DNA of 64,000 nucleotides, from contig CANMLU010000012.1 in NCBI GenBank assembly GCA_947498815.1, positions 98,371-162,370 of the forward strand, read 5' to 3'. The position numbers and the translations under genes are program-made. The notes under the pieces were generated by a model. It did not search any database, had not been told where the DNA came from, and was given only the letters and a program-made list of their open reading frames with translations. Each line of letters starts with the position of its first letter. Position 1 is the stretch's first letter. Shown here one piece after another: positions 26,002-36,065 of this stretch. This DNA comes from an uncultured Aquimarina sp. Its GTDB lineage: Bacteria; Bacteroidota; Bacteroidia; Flavobacteriales; Flavobacteriaceae.

Positions 26002-27669
26002 ATGGAGCTTTCTTGGTTCAAAAAAGGAACTATTTATCAAATTTACCCACGAAGTTTTAATGATAGTGATAATGATGGGATTGGAGATTTGAGAGGGATT
26101 ATTGAAAAACTAGAATATTTAAAAAGTCTGAATGTTGACATTCTTTGGCTCAGCCCAATTTTTAGCTCGCCAAATGACGATAATGGGTATGATATAAGTG
26201 ACTATTGTGCAATAATGCCCGAGTTCGGTACCATGGATGATTTTGATGAGTTGCTTGAAAAAACTCATAATTTGGGAATGAGACTAATTTTGGATCTAGT
26301 TGCTAATCATTGTTCTGATGAACATAGATGGTTTACCGAGGCAAAGAAATCAAAAGATAATCCATATAGGGATTATTTTCATTGGCAACAACCTGCTGAA
26401 GATGGAGGACCGCCTAATAACTGGATGTCATTTTTTGGAGGAAGCGCTTGGGAGTATGATCATAATTCGGGAGAGTATTTCTTACATCTTTTTACCAAAA
26501 GACAACCAGATCTAAACTGGGAAAATCCAAAAGTTCGGGAAGAAATATATGAAGCGATGAGGTTTTGGTTGGATAAAGGTGTTGATGGATTTAGAATGGA
26601 TGTGATTCCTTTAATATCAAAACGAGAAGGATATCCTAATGCCCCTGATATTGGATTTAGAAAGATTCTTGAAGATGTGTATGCAAATGGACCTAGGCTT
26701 CATGAATATTTGCAAGAAATGAATAAAGAGGTTGTGAGTAAGTATGATGCATTTTCTCTCGCCGAAGGTGTGGGGATTAATCATAATAATGCTGGATTGT
26801 ATATTGATTATGATCGTAAGGAGCTTGATATGCTATATCATTTTGATATTCTTGAGTGTACCATTGTTAATGGAAAGTTTGAAGAAGCTTCTGTGTTTGA
26901 TCTTGTGAATATGAAAAGCATTTTCAAAAAGTGGAGAGATGCGGTTCATCAAAAAGGCTGGTTGGCAAATGCAATGGGGAATCATGATTTTGCACGAATG
27001 GTTTCAAGATTTGGAAATGATGAGCAATATTGGTCCGAATCGGCAAAAATGTTATTGATCATGCAATCCACCCAAAATGGTACTTTAAATATATATCAGG
27101 GTGACGAGATTGGGATGACCAATATAGTTCTTGATTCTATAGATGATGTTAGAGATGTGCAATCGTTGAATTTTTATAACGAAAATTTGAAAACGAAGAA
27201 GCATTCCAATACATCAGCATTGGAGATGATAAATAGAGAAGGAAGAGATAATGCCAGAACACCAATACAATGGAATAGCGAAATAAACGGAGGGTTTTCT
27301 GAAAAAGAGCCATGGCTTAAAGTGAATTCTAATTACAAGACCATTAATGTTGAAAAACAAGATAATGATCCACATTCTATTTTGAACTTTTATAGGCATC
27401 TATTAAAAATTAGAAAGGAACATGATGTTTTTGTCTTTGGAGAATTTGAAGAATTAGATTTTAATAATTCCAATCTGTATGCTTATAAAAAGGTATTAGG
27501 GGAGGATGAAATTATAGTGATATTAAATTTTGGCGATTTTCAGAATGATTGCAAAGTTTCTGAAAGTGCTTTAAAAGGAAAAGTATTAATTAATAACTAC
27601 AGTGATATGAAAATTTATGAGGATACAATCAGGCTTAAACCATACCAAGGAGTCATTTTAAAAGTTTAA
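26002..27669 (+). CDS. GH13 alpha-glucosidase (oligo-1,6-glucosidase-like)
   Basis: This 555-residue cytoplasmic enzyme lacks a signal peptide. It shows the GH13 blocks: NVDILWLSPIFSSPNDDNGY, DLVANHCSDEHRWF, nucleophile Asp200 in DGFRMDVIPLI, acid/base Glu255 in FSLAEGVG, and the transition-state Asp329 in MGNHDFARM. Length and the first blocks match subfamilies that hydrolyse maltose, isomaltose and other short alpha-glucosides. It is the first plus-strand gene of the locus. SusC and SusD follow after 271 bp, and GH65 lies on the other side, so it should process disaccharides taken up by that system. Confidence 0.92.
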   Translation: MELSWFKKGTIYQIYPRSFNDSDNDGIGDLRGIIEKLEYLKSLNVDILWLSPIFSSPNDDNGYDISDYCAIMPEFGTMDDFDELLEKTHNLGMRLILDLVANHCSDEHRWFTEAKKSKDNPYRDYFHWQQPAEDGGPPNNWMSFFGGSAWEYDHNSGEYFLHLFTKRQPDLNWENPKVREEIYEAMRFWLDKGVDGFRMDVIPLISKREGYPNAPDIGFRKILEDVYANGPRLHEYLQEMNKEVVSKYDAFSLAEGVGINHNNAGLYIDYDRKELDMLYHFDILECTIVNGKFEEASVFDLVNMKSIFKKWRDAVHQKGWLANAMGNHDFARMVSRFGNDEQYWSESAKMLLIMQSTQNGTLNIYQGDEIGMTNIVLDSIDDVRDVQSLNFYNENLKTKKHSNTSALEMINREGRDNARTPIQWNSEINGGFSEKEPWLKVNSNYKTINVEKQDNDPHSILNFYRHLLKIRKEHDVFVFGEFEELDFNNSNLYAYKKVLGEDEIIVILNFGDFQNDCKVSESALKGKVLINNYSDMKIYEDTIRLKPYQGVILKV

Positions 27670-27940
27670 AACAATATAATAAAGATGAATCAAGTAGAAA
27701 GTGAAATTAGTTTTTGTTTGTTAGCTGAGGAGTTAATTTTGTGAACTTCTCAAATTGTAGCATATGGGGCGTCTATATTTTTTGTAACTTTTGTTTTGAA
27801 ATATTGGTTTTATAGTTACAGAATTAGTCAAATGTGGTAAAAAGGACATGGATGTCCCATTGTTACAAAAACGAAACACACTTTTTAGTATAAAAATAAT
27901 GAACAACGAAACAATTCAAATTTAAATCAAACTCTATATT

Positions 27941-30900
27941 ATGAAAAGTATGATACTTAAAAAACTTGTATTTCTTCTAGTATTCCTAGCAGGAAATATG
28001 ATGTTTGCACAAATCACGGTTTCGGGTGTGATTTCAGATTCTGGAGGTCCAATTCCAGGGGTAAATGTTCTTGTAAGGGGAACTTCAAATGGGGCCGTTT
28101 CCGATTTTGACGGAAATTATACCATGGATAATGTAGCTGAAGACGCAATATTAGTGTTTAGCTATTTGGGTTTCAAGTCCCAGGAAATCCCGGTTAATGG
28201 GCAATCTACGATTAATGTTACCCTAGAAGAAGATGCAGCACAATTAGAAGCTGTAGTTGTAATTGGTTATGGTACACAATCCGTTAAGGATGCTACAGGT
28301 GCCGTGGCAGTTGTAAGTTCTGAAGATTTTAACCAAGGGGTAATTGCTTCCCCAGAACAATTAATTCAAGGTAAAACTGCCGGAGTGCAGATTACACAAA
28401 CAAGTGGTGAACCTGGAGCAGGAATTAATTTAAGGATTCGCGGAACAAGTTCTGTTAGATCTAATAATAATCCGTTATTTGTTGTTGATGGGGTTCCACT
28501 AGCGGGTGATGAAACGGGAGCTAGTGGTAGTAATATAGGTGTCGGTTCAAGTGCATCAAGAAACCCATTAAATTTCATTAGTCCAAGTGATATAGAGAGC
28601 GTAAGTATCTTGAAAGATGCATCTGCAACGGCAATTTATGGTTCAAGAGGTGCAAATGGAGTCGTAATTATTACTACCAAAAGTGGTAGAGGTTCTAGTA
28701 AACCAACATTTGAATTTTCATCTAACGTTAGTATTTCTAAACCTGCTGAAGAATTTGATTTATTAGATAGAGATCAATATTTAGCAGCGATTCAGTCATT
28801 TGGTGGAGATGTTGCTGCACAGGATTTTGGTGCGAATACAGATTGGCAAGATGTGATAACAAGGACTGCTGCTTCTCAAAATCAGAATTTATCATACGCT
28901 CAAAGCTATAAAAATGGTAATGTAAGAGCATCCTTTGGATATGGTAAACAGTTTGGTGTTGTAGAGAAGAGTTCATTAGAAAGAATAACTGGACGAATTA
29001 ATGCTACACATCGTTTTTTTAATGAAAAATTAAAAGTAAATATTCAAGGAACGCTCTCTAGAGTAAATGATCAAGCACCACCAATCGGTGCAGATGCGGG
29101 TTTTCAAGGAGATTTGTTAGGGACAGCCTATATAGCTAACCCTACATGGCCTGCTGACCCCAATTTTGATCCTGGAGGATCATTTGTAAATCCTTTGAAT
29201 TTATTAGTAAACAGTCAAAGTGAGACGCAAACAAACAGATTTTTATTAAACGGATCTGTCGAGTATGAAATCATTGAGGGGTTATCTGCAAAAGTTAATT
29301 TGGGATATGATGACTCAGAATCTACCAGAGGAAGTGGGATTTCTGGAAATATTATCGGTTTACAAAATGGAACCCCAGGTAATGGTAGAGCAACTGTAAA
29401 CGATATAGATGTTACTAATAAGTTACTGGAATTTACTGTGAATTATGAAAAGGAATTTGAGAATTCTAAATTCTCTATTTTGGGAGGATATTCATTCCAG
29501 GATTTTGCGAGAGAAGGTAGAAATATTGCTGGTTTTGGATTTAATGTAACAAACTTGGATGATATGATTGATGGTTTAGAATCATCTGCAAACTCTATAG
29601 AAGGTAATATTAGTGGTCCTTATCAACAATATATAGTATCAGACAAAATAAGAGATGGAGGAGGAACTATTGCAGGGGCTTTTATTAATAGAATAGTTCC
29701 TAATGTTGAAGGCCGAGTTCCTTTTAATGCACCAGGAGGTTTAATAGCAAGTACAATAACAGGGGATACTTTTGATATAACAGATGAATTACAATCGTTC
29801 TTTGTTAGAGCTAATTATTCTATAAAGGATAAGTATATTTTTACTGCTACGATGCGTGCCGATGGTTCCTCAAGATTTGGTGAGAACAATAAATACGGAT
29901 ATTTTCCTTCAGGCGCAATTGCATGGAAAATTGACCAAGAAGATTTTGCTCCGGAGGCTTTCTCTACACTTAAATTAAGAGTGGGATATGGTATTACGGG
30001 TAATCAAGATGGATTAGGGTTTGGAAATTTCATTCGTCGAGAGAGATTTGTTGCTCCGAATATAGAAAATGGAGGAGAGGTAGTAGTACCAGGAACAAGT
30101 GATGTGTCTTTTGAAAACCCCGATTTGAAATGGGAAGAGACCTCTCAAATAAATTTTGGTATTGATTTTGGATTTTCCAACGATCGCCTTAGTGGTAGTT
30201 TGGATTTATACAGAAAGGATACACAGGATCTTTTGTTACAGGTACAATCTGCCCAACCAGCTGCACAACCTTTTACATTTACCAATGTTGATGGTAGCGT
30301 AATTAATCAAGGAGTCGAATTCTCGATCAATTATGATATTATACAACAAGAGGACATGACTTGGAATTTTGGTTTTAATATTGCTTACAATAAAAACGAG
30401 TTACAAGATTTCGAGGGACAATTTAATGCAGGAACAATATTTGGTCAAGGTCTCACAGGGGCATTTGCGCAAATTTTAACAGAGGGAGAGCCTTTATTTT
30501 CGTATTTTTTAAGAGAGTTTCAAGGATTTGATGCAAATGGACAATCTATTACTGCAAATGATGATTTACAAGTTTTAGTAGGAAAAAGTGCTCTGCCAGA
30601 TTTTAATTTAGGTATTTCTACTAGTTTCAACTATAAGAATTGGGATGCGTCAGTTTTTCTTGCTGGTCAGTTTGGGCATTATATTTATAATAACACCCAA
30701 AACGCCTTTTTCACTGCCGGTAGTATTGCGGGAGGGCGTAACGTAACAACGGATGTTATCGGGAATGGAGAAGCAGGTACAAATGCTGCAGATGTATCCA
30801 CTCGTTTCTTAGAAAAGGGAGATTTTTTAAGATTACAAAATGCAACAATTGGGTATAATATACCTCTTTCCGGTAAAGGAGTTTTTAAGACCATGCGATT

Positions 30901-31081
30901 ATATGCAGCGGGTCAAAACTTGTTTGTTATCACAGATTATAGTGGTTTAGATCCTGAGGTGAGTACAACTCCTACCGCGGGGAGTAATAACCTTTTAAAC
31001 AACCTCCCTACAGCGGGGATTGATTATACAGCCTTTCCAAGACCAAGAACCTATACGTTTGGATTAAATGCTACATTTTAA
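27941..31081 (+). CDS. SusC/RagA-family TonB-linked outer-membrane protein
   Basis: This 1046-residue protein has a signal peptide (about 1-23, ending MMFAQ). A carboxypeptidase-regulatory-like repeat follows (about 27-100, GPIPGVNVLVRGTSNGAVSD), then the TonB box region, a plug domain with LQIRGTSSVRSNNNPL-type residues, SILKDASATAIYGSRGANGVV, and a large barrel ending GLNATF. It imports glycans with its SusD partner, which starts 13 bp downstream. The upstream 271 bp hold no gene and should carry the promoter. Substrate is inferred as an alpha-glucoside from the adjacent GH13 and GH65. Confidence 0.95.
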   Translation: MKSMILKKLVFLLVFLAGNMMFAQITVSGVISDSGGPIPGVNVLVRGTSNGAVSDFDGNYTMDNVAEDAILVFSYLGFKSQEIPVNGQSTINVTLEEDAAQLEAVVVIGYGTQSVKDATGAVAVVSSEDFNQGVIASPEQLIQGKTAGVQITQTSGEPGAGINLRIRGTSSVRSNNNPLFVVDGVPLAGDETGASGSNIGVGSSASRNPLNFISPSDIESVSILKDASATAIYGSRGANGVVIITTKSGRGSSKPTFEFSSNVSISKPAEEFDLLDRDQYLAAIQSFGGDVAAQDFGANTDWQDVITRTAASQNQNLSYAQSYKNGNVRASFGYGKQFGVVEKSSLERITGRINATHRFFNEKLKVNIQGTLSRVNDQAPPIGADAGFQGDLLGTAYIANPTWPADPNFDPGGSFVNPLNLLVNSQSETQTNRFLLNGSVEYEIIEGLSAKVNLGYDDSESTRGSGISGNIIGLQNGTPGNGRATVNDIDVTNKLLEFTVNYEKEFENSKFSILGGYSFQDFAREGRNIAGFGFNVTNLDDMIDGLESSANSIEGNISGPYQQYIVSDKIRDGGGTIAGAFINRIVPNVEGRVPFNAPGGLIASTITGDTFDITDELQSFFVRANYSIKDKYIFTATMRADGSSRFGENNKYGYFPSGAIAWKIDQEDFAPEAFSTLKLRVGYGITGNQDGLGFGNFIRRERFVAPNIENGGEVVVPGTSDVSFENPDLKWEETSQINFGIDFGFSNDRLSGSLDLYRKDTQDLLLQVQSAQPAAQPFTFTNVDGSVINQGVEFSINYDIIQQEDMTWNFGFNIAYNKNELQDFEGQFNAGTIFGQGLTGAFAQILTEGEPLFSYFLREFQGFDANGQSITANDDLQVLVGKSALPDFNLGISTSFNYKNWDASVFLAGQFGHYIYNNTQNAFFTAGSIAGGRNVTTDVIGNGEAGTNAADVSTRFLEKGDFLRLQNATIGYNIPLSGKGVFKTMRLYAAGQNLFVITDYSGLDPEVSTTPTAGSNNLLNNLPTAGIDYTAFPRPRTYTFGLNATF

Positions 31082-31093
31082 AAAATTAGAATT

Positions 31094-32635
31094 ATGAAAA
31101 AAGAACATTTTAAATCAAGTTTGTTGATCGTGTTATCAATGTTACTTGTAGTTTCGTGTACCGATCTTGAGATTGAAGAATCTGATTCTTTAATTGCAGA
31201 TTCTGAGACTGAATTTACAGGAATTGAAGAACCTGGACCTTTTATAGAGAATCTTTATTCTGGAGATTTAAAAGGAATTATAGAAAATCAACAAGACCTA
31301 TATGCCTTAAATGAAGTTACCACAGATGAACTATTGGTTCCTACAAGAGGTACAGACTGGGGAGATAACGGAATATGGAGAAAACTTCACGAACATACTT
31401 GGGATACACAACATCCATATGTACTTAATAACTGGAATAATCTGAATCAATTAGTTTTTAGAGCTAGCCAGATAATTGATGATCGAACCACCAATGCAAA
31501 TGATGAAGAAAAAGCTAATGCTAAATTCATAAGAGCATATGCTATGTTTTGGGTAATGGACATGTACGGCCAGGCACCATTTAGAAATCCAGGTGATGGC
31601 CCAGAAATTGATCCTATGGTAATGACACGTGCCGAAGCTTTTGATTTTATTCTTGATGATTTAAATACGGCTTTATCTGATTTGCCAACTCGAGGACCCA
31701 GTGAAGAAAATTTACGACCTACAAAGGCAGCAGCAAATTTTCTTTTAGCAAAATTATATCTTAATAAGCATATTTATCTTGGAACGGGAACTCCTGCAGC
31801 TGCAGATATGACTAAAGTTATTGATCTTGTGGATACTATTACTGCAGATGGCTATGCCTTGCAATCTGGTTATTTTGACATTTTTAAACCTGATGTGGAT
31901 ACTGAAACTATATTTTTTACAATTTCAAGTGTAGGTAATAGAATGTGGAATGGGTTGCATTATAATCAGAATGCCCCTGAAAATGCAGGTGGAGGATGGA
32001 ACGGTTGGTCGACTCTAGCAGAGTTTTATGATCTGTTTGAAGGAGACCCAAATACTAATGTACCCGGAAGTGGACAAGAAGAACGAAGAGGTTTTGTGCC
32101 AACTGATGGTTCAAATCTAGGGATAGGTTTTGGATTTTTAATCGGGCAACAATATGATGAAAATGGGAACCCTCTTACTGATCGACCTGGTAATCCATTG
32201 TTTTTTGAAAAAGAATTTCCAGGCTTGGCAGGAAATAATGAGCGTACAGGTATTCGAACTATAAAATATCATCCAGAAAATGGAGAATTCCAGGGACATC
32301 AGATCATATTTAGATATGCAGATGCGCACTTGATGAAAGCTGAAGCTTTATTTAGAGGTGGTACAGGTTCTGGAGATGCCCTTACTATGGTTAATGAACT
32401 TAGAGATATTCGTAGTGCACAAGATCTAGGCGCATTAACCGAACAAGACTTAATAAATGAAAGAGGTAGAGAGCTTTATAAAGAGTTCTGGAGACGTAAT
32501 GATTTAATTCGATTTGGGAAGTTTGCTGATGCATGGGATTTAAAAATTAATACAGATGATTTTAGGGCATTATTCCCTATTCCCGCCACAGCATTGCTTA
32601 CAAACCCTAACTTAAGTCAGAACCCTGGTTATTAA
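31094..32635 (+). CDS. SusD/RagB-family nutrient-binding lipoprotein
   Basis: This 513-residue lipoprotein (VVSCTDLEIEE, Cys about residue 22) has a SusD N-terminal TPR region, with AKFIRAYAMFWVMDMYGQAPF, and a C-terminal region ending with RGRELYKEFWRRNDLIRFGKF and FRALFPIP. It binds glycans at the cell surface and caps the SusC barrel. SusC ends 13 bp upstream, so the two are co-transcribed. A perfect hairpin 30 bp after its stop marks the end of the high-level part of the transcript. No SusE/F gene follows. Confidence 0.95.
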   Translation: MKKEHFKSSLLIVLSMLLVVSCTDLEIEESDSLIADSETEFTGIEEPGPFIENLYSGDLKGIIENQQDLYALNEVTTDELLVPTRGTDWGDNGIWRKLHEHTWDTQHPYVLNNWNNLNQLVFRASQIIDDRTTNANDEEKANAKFIRAYAMFWVMDMYGQAPFRNPGDGPEIDPMVMTRAEAFDFILDDLNTALSDLPTRGPSEENLRPTKAAANFLLAKLYLNKHIYLGTGTPAAADMTKVIDLVDTITADGYALQSGYFDIFKPDVDTETIFFTISSVGNRMWNGLHYNQNAPENAGGGWNGWSTLAEFYDLFEGDPNTNVPGSGQEERRGFVPTDGSNLGIGFGFLIGQQYDENGNPLTDRPGNPLFFEKEFPGLAGNNERTGIRTIKYHPENGEFQGHQIIFRYADAHLMKAEALFRGGTGSGDALTMVNELRDIRSAQDLGALTEQDLINERGRELYKEFWRRNDLIRFGKFADAWDLKINTDDFRALFPIPATALLTNPNLSQNPGY

Positions 32636-32664
32636 TATAACATGTTGAGCTAAGATGTTAGAGC

Positions 32665-32690
32665 AGAGCCCTTCCTTTTTGAAGGGCTCT
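32665..32690 (+). terminator. Hairpin terminator or attenuator after SusD
   Basis: A perfect 10-bp stem, AGAGCCCTTC with GAAGGGCTCT, surrounds a six-base loop 30 bp after the SusD stop. The following T-run is poor, so partial read-through into the FG-GAP genes is possible. Confidence 0.7.
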
Positions 32691-32746
32691 ATTAATTGAA
32701 CGCCGAATAAATCATTGTGTTATCTTTAAGAAAAATATAATTTAAC

Positions 32747-35700
32747 TTGAAAACACATCGCCGAGATATAGTTATTATTATAATGACTTTAGTGCTTTTC
32801 GCTTCTTGTAAAAAAGAAAAAAGATCTAATTACCTCTTTACCATATTGACAAGTAGCCATACCGGGGTTTCATTTGTGAATGAATTAAAGGATACACCAG
32901 AGCTTAATATTCTTAGATACCTCTATTATTATAATGGAGCAGGAGTCGCTGTTGGAGATTTTAATAATGATGGATTTGAGGATCTTTATTTTGTGTCCAA
33001 CCAAAATGAAAACCACCTCTATATCAACCAAAAGAATTTTCATTTTGAAGACGTAACATCCGGTCCGCTAAAAGATCATGATGGTTGGTCTACCGGTGTC
33101 ACTATAGTAGATATTAATGATGATGGATTGTTAGATATTTATGTCTGTAAAGTGGGTAACTATAGAGGAATAAAAGGAAAGAACAAACTATTCGTAAATC
33201 AAGGTGTCGATAAAAAAGGGATTCCAGTTTTTAAAGAAAATGCTTCCGCCTTTAATCTTGATATTTCAAGTTTTTCTACACAGGCTAGTTTTTTTGATTA
33301 TGATCGCGATGGGGATTTAGATATGTATTTATTAAACCACTCTGTACACCCTAATAGGATGTATGGAAGAGGATCTAAAAGAAATCAAGTAGATTCACTA
33401 TCTGGGGATCACCTATATGTAAATAATAATGGAAGATATAGGGATGCATCTGTTGAAGCTGGTATTTTTCAAGGGGCCATTGGATATGGATTGGGAGTGG
33501 CAACAAGCGATATGAATAATGACGGTTATCCCGATATTTATGTTGGTAATGATTTTTTTGAAAATGATTATCTGTATATCAATCAAAAAAATGGCACATT
33601 TAAGGAGTTAATTACAACGAATCCAAAGAATATTCAACATACCTCTCATTTTTCGATGGGAGTTGATATTGCCGATATTAATAATGACGGGCTGTCAGAT
33701 ATTTTATCCTTGGATATGCTTCCAGAAGATCTGGTAACCTATAAGTCCTCAGGAACAGAGTACGGTTTTTCGATCTATAATCAGTATTTGAAAAATGGAT
33801 ACCACCCTCAATACATGCAAAATGCATTACAGATAAACCGAGGAGATAACAAGTATAGCGAAACAGCATTTTTCTCAGGAATAGCGGCCACAGAATGGAG
33901 TTGGGCGCCACTTATGGCGGATTATGATAATGATGGATATAAGGATGTCTTTATATCAAACGGTATAAAAGGAGCCACAAATGATATGGATTTTATAAGT
34001 TTTATAGCTCATGATAACATCCAAAAACGAATTGATCGAGGAATGACAAAAGAAGATCTGGTTTTGATCAATGAACTACCAAGTAAAAAGACAAAGAATT
34101 ATTTCTATCGCAATAAAAGAGATCTTACCTTTGAAAATGTATCGGATACATGGTTAGATAATGTTCCTTCCTACAGTAATGGTGCAATATATGCAGATTT
34201 AGATAATGATGGTGATCTTGATGTCATAGCCAACAATATTGACGGAGAAGCTTTTATTTACCAAAATCATTCTGAAAATCTTCCGATCAAAAACAACTAT
34301 TTAAAAGTAAAACTAAAAGGTGCAGAAAAAAACCAAAATGCTATTGGCGGTAAAGTTCTAATCTATACCAACGGAAATATGCAAATGTCCGAAGTTTTTA
34401 CGACCAAAGGGTATTTATCATCGGGTTCATCAACATTGCATTTTGGATTAGGCAATCAAGTCAAAATTGATTCTATAAAAGTATTTTGGCCAGATGGATT
34501 TATATCCATGAGAAAAAATGCAGATGCTAATCAATTACTTTTTCTTGACAGAGAAAAAGAAGTACCATACCCGGTCACCGATGAAGAATTTTTGGGTTTA
34601 CTAAAAAATGATACCATTGATTTAAAATTCAAACATCAGGATTACGCAACCAAAGATTTTAGTACAGAACCATTAGCCCCGTATGCTAATTCAAACGAGG
34701 GTCCTCATATTTCAATTGCAGATGTTAATGATGATGGATTAGAGGATATCTTCATTCCTGGCGGTAGATTTAAGTCCGGAACCTTGTTTTTGCAACAGAC
34801 AGCAGGTAGTTTTATAGCAAGTGAACAACCAGATTTTGAAATTGATAAACGTTTTGAGGATATTGATCAGTGCTTCTTTGATATGGATAATGATGGAGAT
34901 TTGGACTTGTTGACTGTATATGGAGGTAATGAGAGCTATTCTGATTATCAAAGTGCTCCAGGTGTATTTATGAATGATAATGGTATTTTTAAGAAAAAGC
35001 AAGATGCTTTTCCAGAAGGAATGATCAATGCATCCACAATAAAAATTGCAGATATCGATAATGATGGAGATAAGGATGTTTTTATTGGTAGTAATGCAGT
35101 TGCAGGACGCTATGGAATCAAACCAAATAATTATATCTTCAAGAATAATGGTAACGGTAAATTCAAAGAAATAGCATCTTCAGAAATGCCAGAATTGTAT
35201 ACCATAGGACATGTTTATGACGCAAAATTTATTGATATCAATCAAGATACGTTCGAAGATTTAATTTTGGTGGGACATTATATGCCGATTACAATTATGA
35301 TTAATGATGGTACTGGTAATTTCAAAAATGACAATAATTTCGCATTAAAAAACACCAATGGTTGGTGGAATGCCGTTGAGGTGGCTGACATGGATAATGA
35401 CGGTGATTTGGATATAATTGCAGGTAACTGGGGTAAGAATAGCCGTCTTAAAGCTTCAGAAGAGCAACCTATAACGCTATATCTTAATGATTTTGATGAT
35501 AACGGCAAGATCGATCCTATAGTGACCTATTTTTATAAAGGGAAAGAAACACCTATTGCTACCAAGGATGAATTAACAAAACAAATACCTCAATTAAATA
35601 AGAAATATCTGTCCTATAATGCCTTTGCAAAAGCTGATTTCAGGGATTATTTTTCAAAATCTAAAATCAACCAAGCAGAAAAAAAGGAAGCATATACATT

Positions 35701-36064
35701 GCGTACAACCTATTTCGAAAACAAGGGAGAATTTAATTTCGTAGGGCAAGAATTACCTTGGGAAGCACAAATTTCTTCGGTTCATGATATCTTGATTTGC
35801 CATGTAAACAATGACGAATATCCAGATATTATCCTTGGAGGAAATACTTATGAAGTAAGTACTCAATTAAGCAGGCTGGATGCATCTCATGGAGTTGTCT
35901 TGTTGAATGACAAAAACGGAAGTTTTGAGAGTTATACACAACCAGATATGAGTATTAAAGGAGCAGTTCGATCTATAAATAGGATCAAAATAAATGAAGA
36001 AGAATATTTCTTGTTTGCAATAAATAATGATAGTCTTCAGGTGATTAAAAAAATGAAAAAGTAA
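32747..36064 (+). CDS. FG-GAP/VCBS repeat lipoprotein with ASPIC/UnbV domain, paralogue 1
   Basis: This 1105-residue protein starts at TTG (32747). A stop lies three codons upstream in frame, and the next ATG would cut the signal, so TTG is the only start that keeps the lipoprotein signal MKTHRRDIVIIIMTLVLFASC. Repeated calcium-type motifs DxDxDG (DYDRDGDLDMYLLN, DLDNDGDLDVIANN and others) form two FG-GAP beta-propeller regions (about 60-440 and 640-900). They flank an ASPIC/UnbV domain (about 510-600, FTTKGYLSSGSSTLHFG). Such surface proteins often accompany SusC/D, perhaps as binding proteins. The next two genes are paralogues. Confidence 0.9.
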   Translation: MKTHRRDIVIIIMTLVLFASCKKEKRSNYLFTILTSSHTGVSFVNELKDTPELNILRYLYYYNGAGVAVGDFNNDGFEDLYFVSNQNENHLYINQKNFHFEDVTSGPLKDHDGWSTGVTIVDINDDGLLDIYVCKVGNYRGIKGKNKLFVNQGVDKKGIPVFKENASAFNLDISSFSTQASFFDYDRDGDLDMYLLNHSVHPNRMYGRGSKRNQVDSLSGDHLYVNNNGRYRDASVEAGIFQGAIGYGLGVATSDMNNDGYPDIYVGNDFFENDYLYINQKNGTFKELITTNPKNIQHTSHFSMGVDIADINNDGLSDILSLDMLPEDLVTYKSSGTEYGFSIYNQYLKNGYHPQYMQNALQINRGDNKYSETAFFSGIAATEWSWAPLMADYDNDGYKDVFISNGIKGATNDMDFISFIAHDNIQKRIDRGMTKEDLVLINELPSKKTKNYFYRNKRDLTFENVSDTWLDNVPSYSNGAIYADLDNDGDLDVIANNIDGEAFIYQNHSENLPIKNNYLKVKLKGAEKNQNAIGGKVLIYTNGNMQMSEVFTTKGYLSSGSSTLHFGLGNQVKIDSIKVFWPDGFISMRKNADANQLLFLDREKEVPYPVTDEEFLGLLKNDTIDLKFKHQDYATKDFSTEPLAPYANSNEGPHISIADVNDDGLEDIFIPGGRFKSGTLFLQQTAGSFIASEQPDFEIDKRFEDIDQCFFDMDNDGDLDLLTVYGGNESYSDYQSAPGVFMNDNGIFKKKQDAFPEGMINASTIKIADIDNDGDKDVFIGSNAVAGRYGIKPNNYIFKNNGNGKFKEIASSEMPELYTIGHVYDAKFIDINQDTFEDLILVGHYMPITIMINDGTGNFKNDNNFALKNTNGWWNAVEVADMDNDGDLDIIAGNWGKNSRLKASEEQPITLYLNDFDDNGKIDPIVTYFYKGKETPIATKDELTKQIPQLNKKYLSYNAFAKADFRDYFSKSKINQAEKKEAYTLRTTYFENKGEFNFVGQELPWEAQISSVHDILICHVNNDEYPDIILGGNTYEVSTQLSRLDASHGVVLLNDKNGSFESYTQPDMSIKGAVRSINRIKINEEEYFLFAINNDSLQVIKKMKK

Positions 36065-36065
36065 G

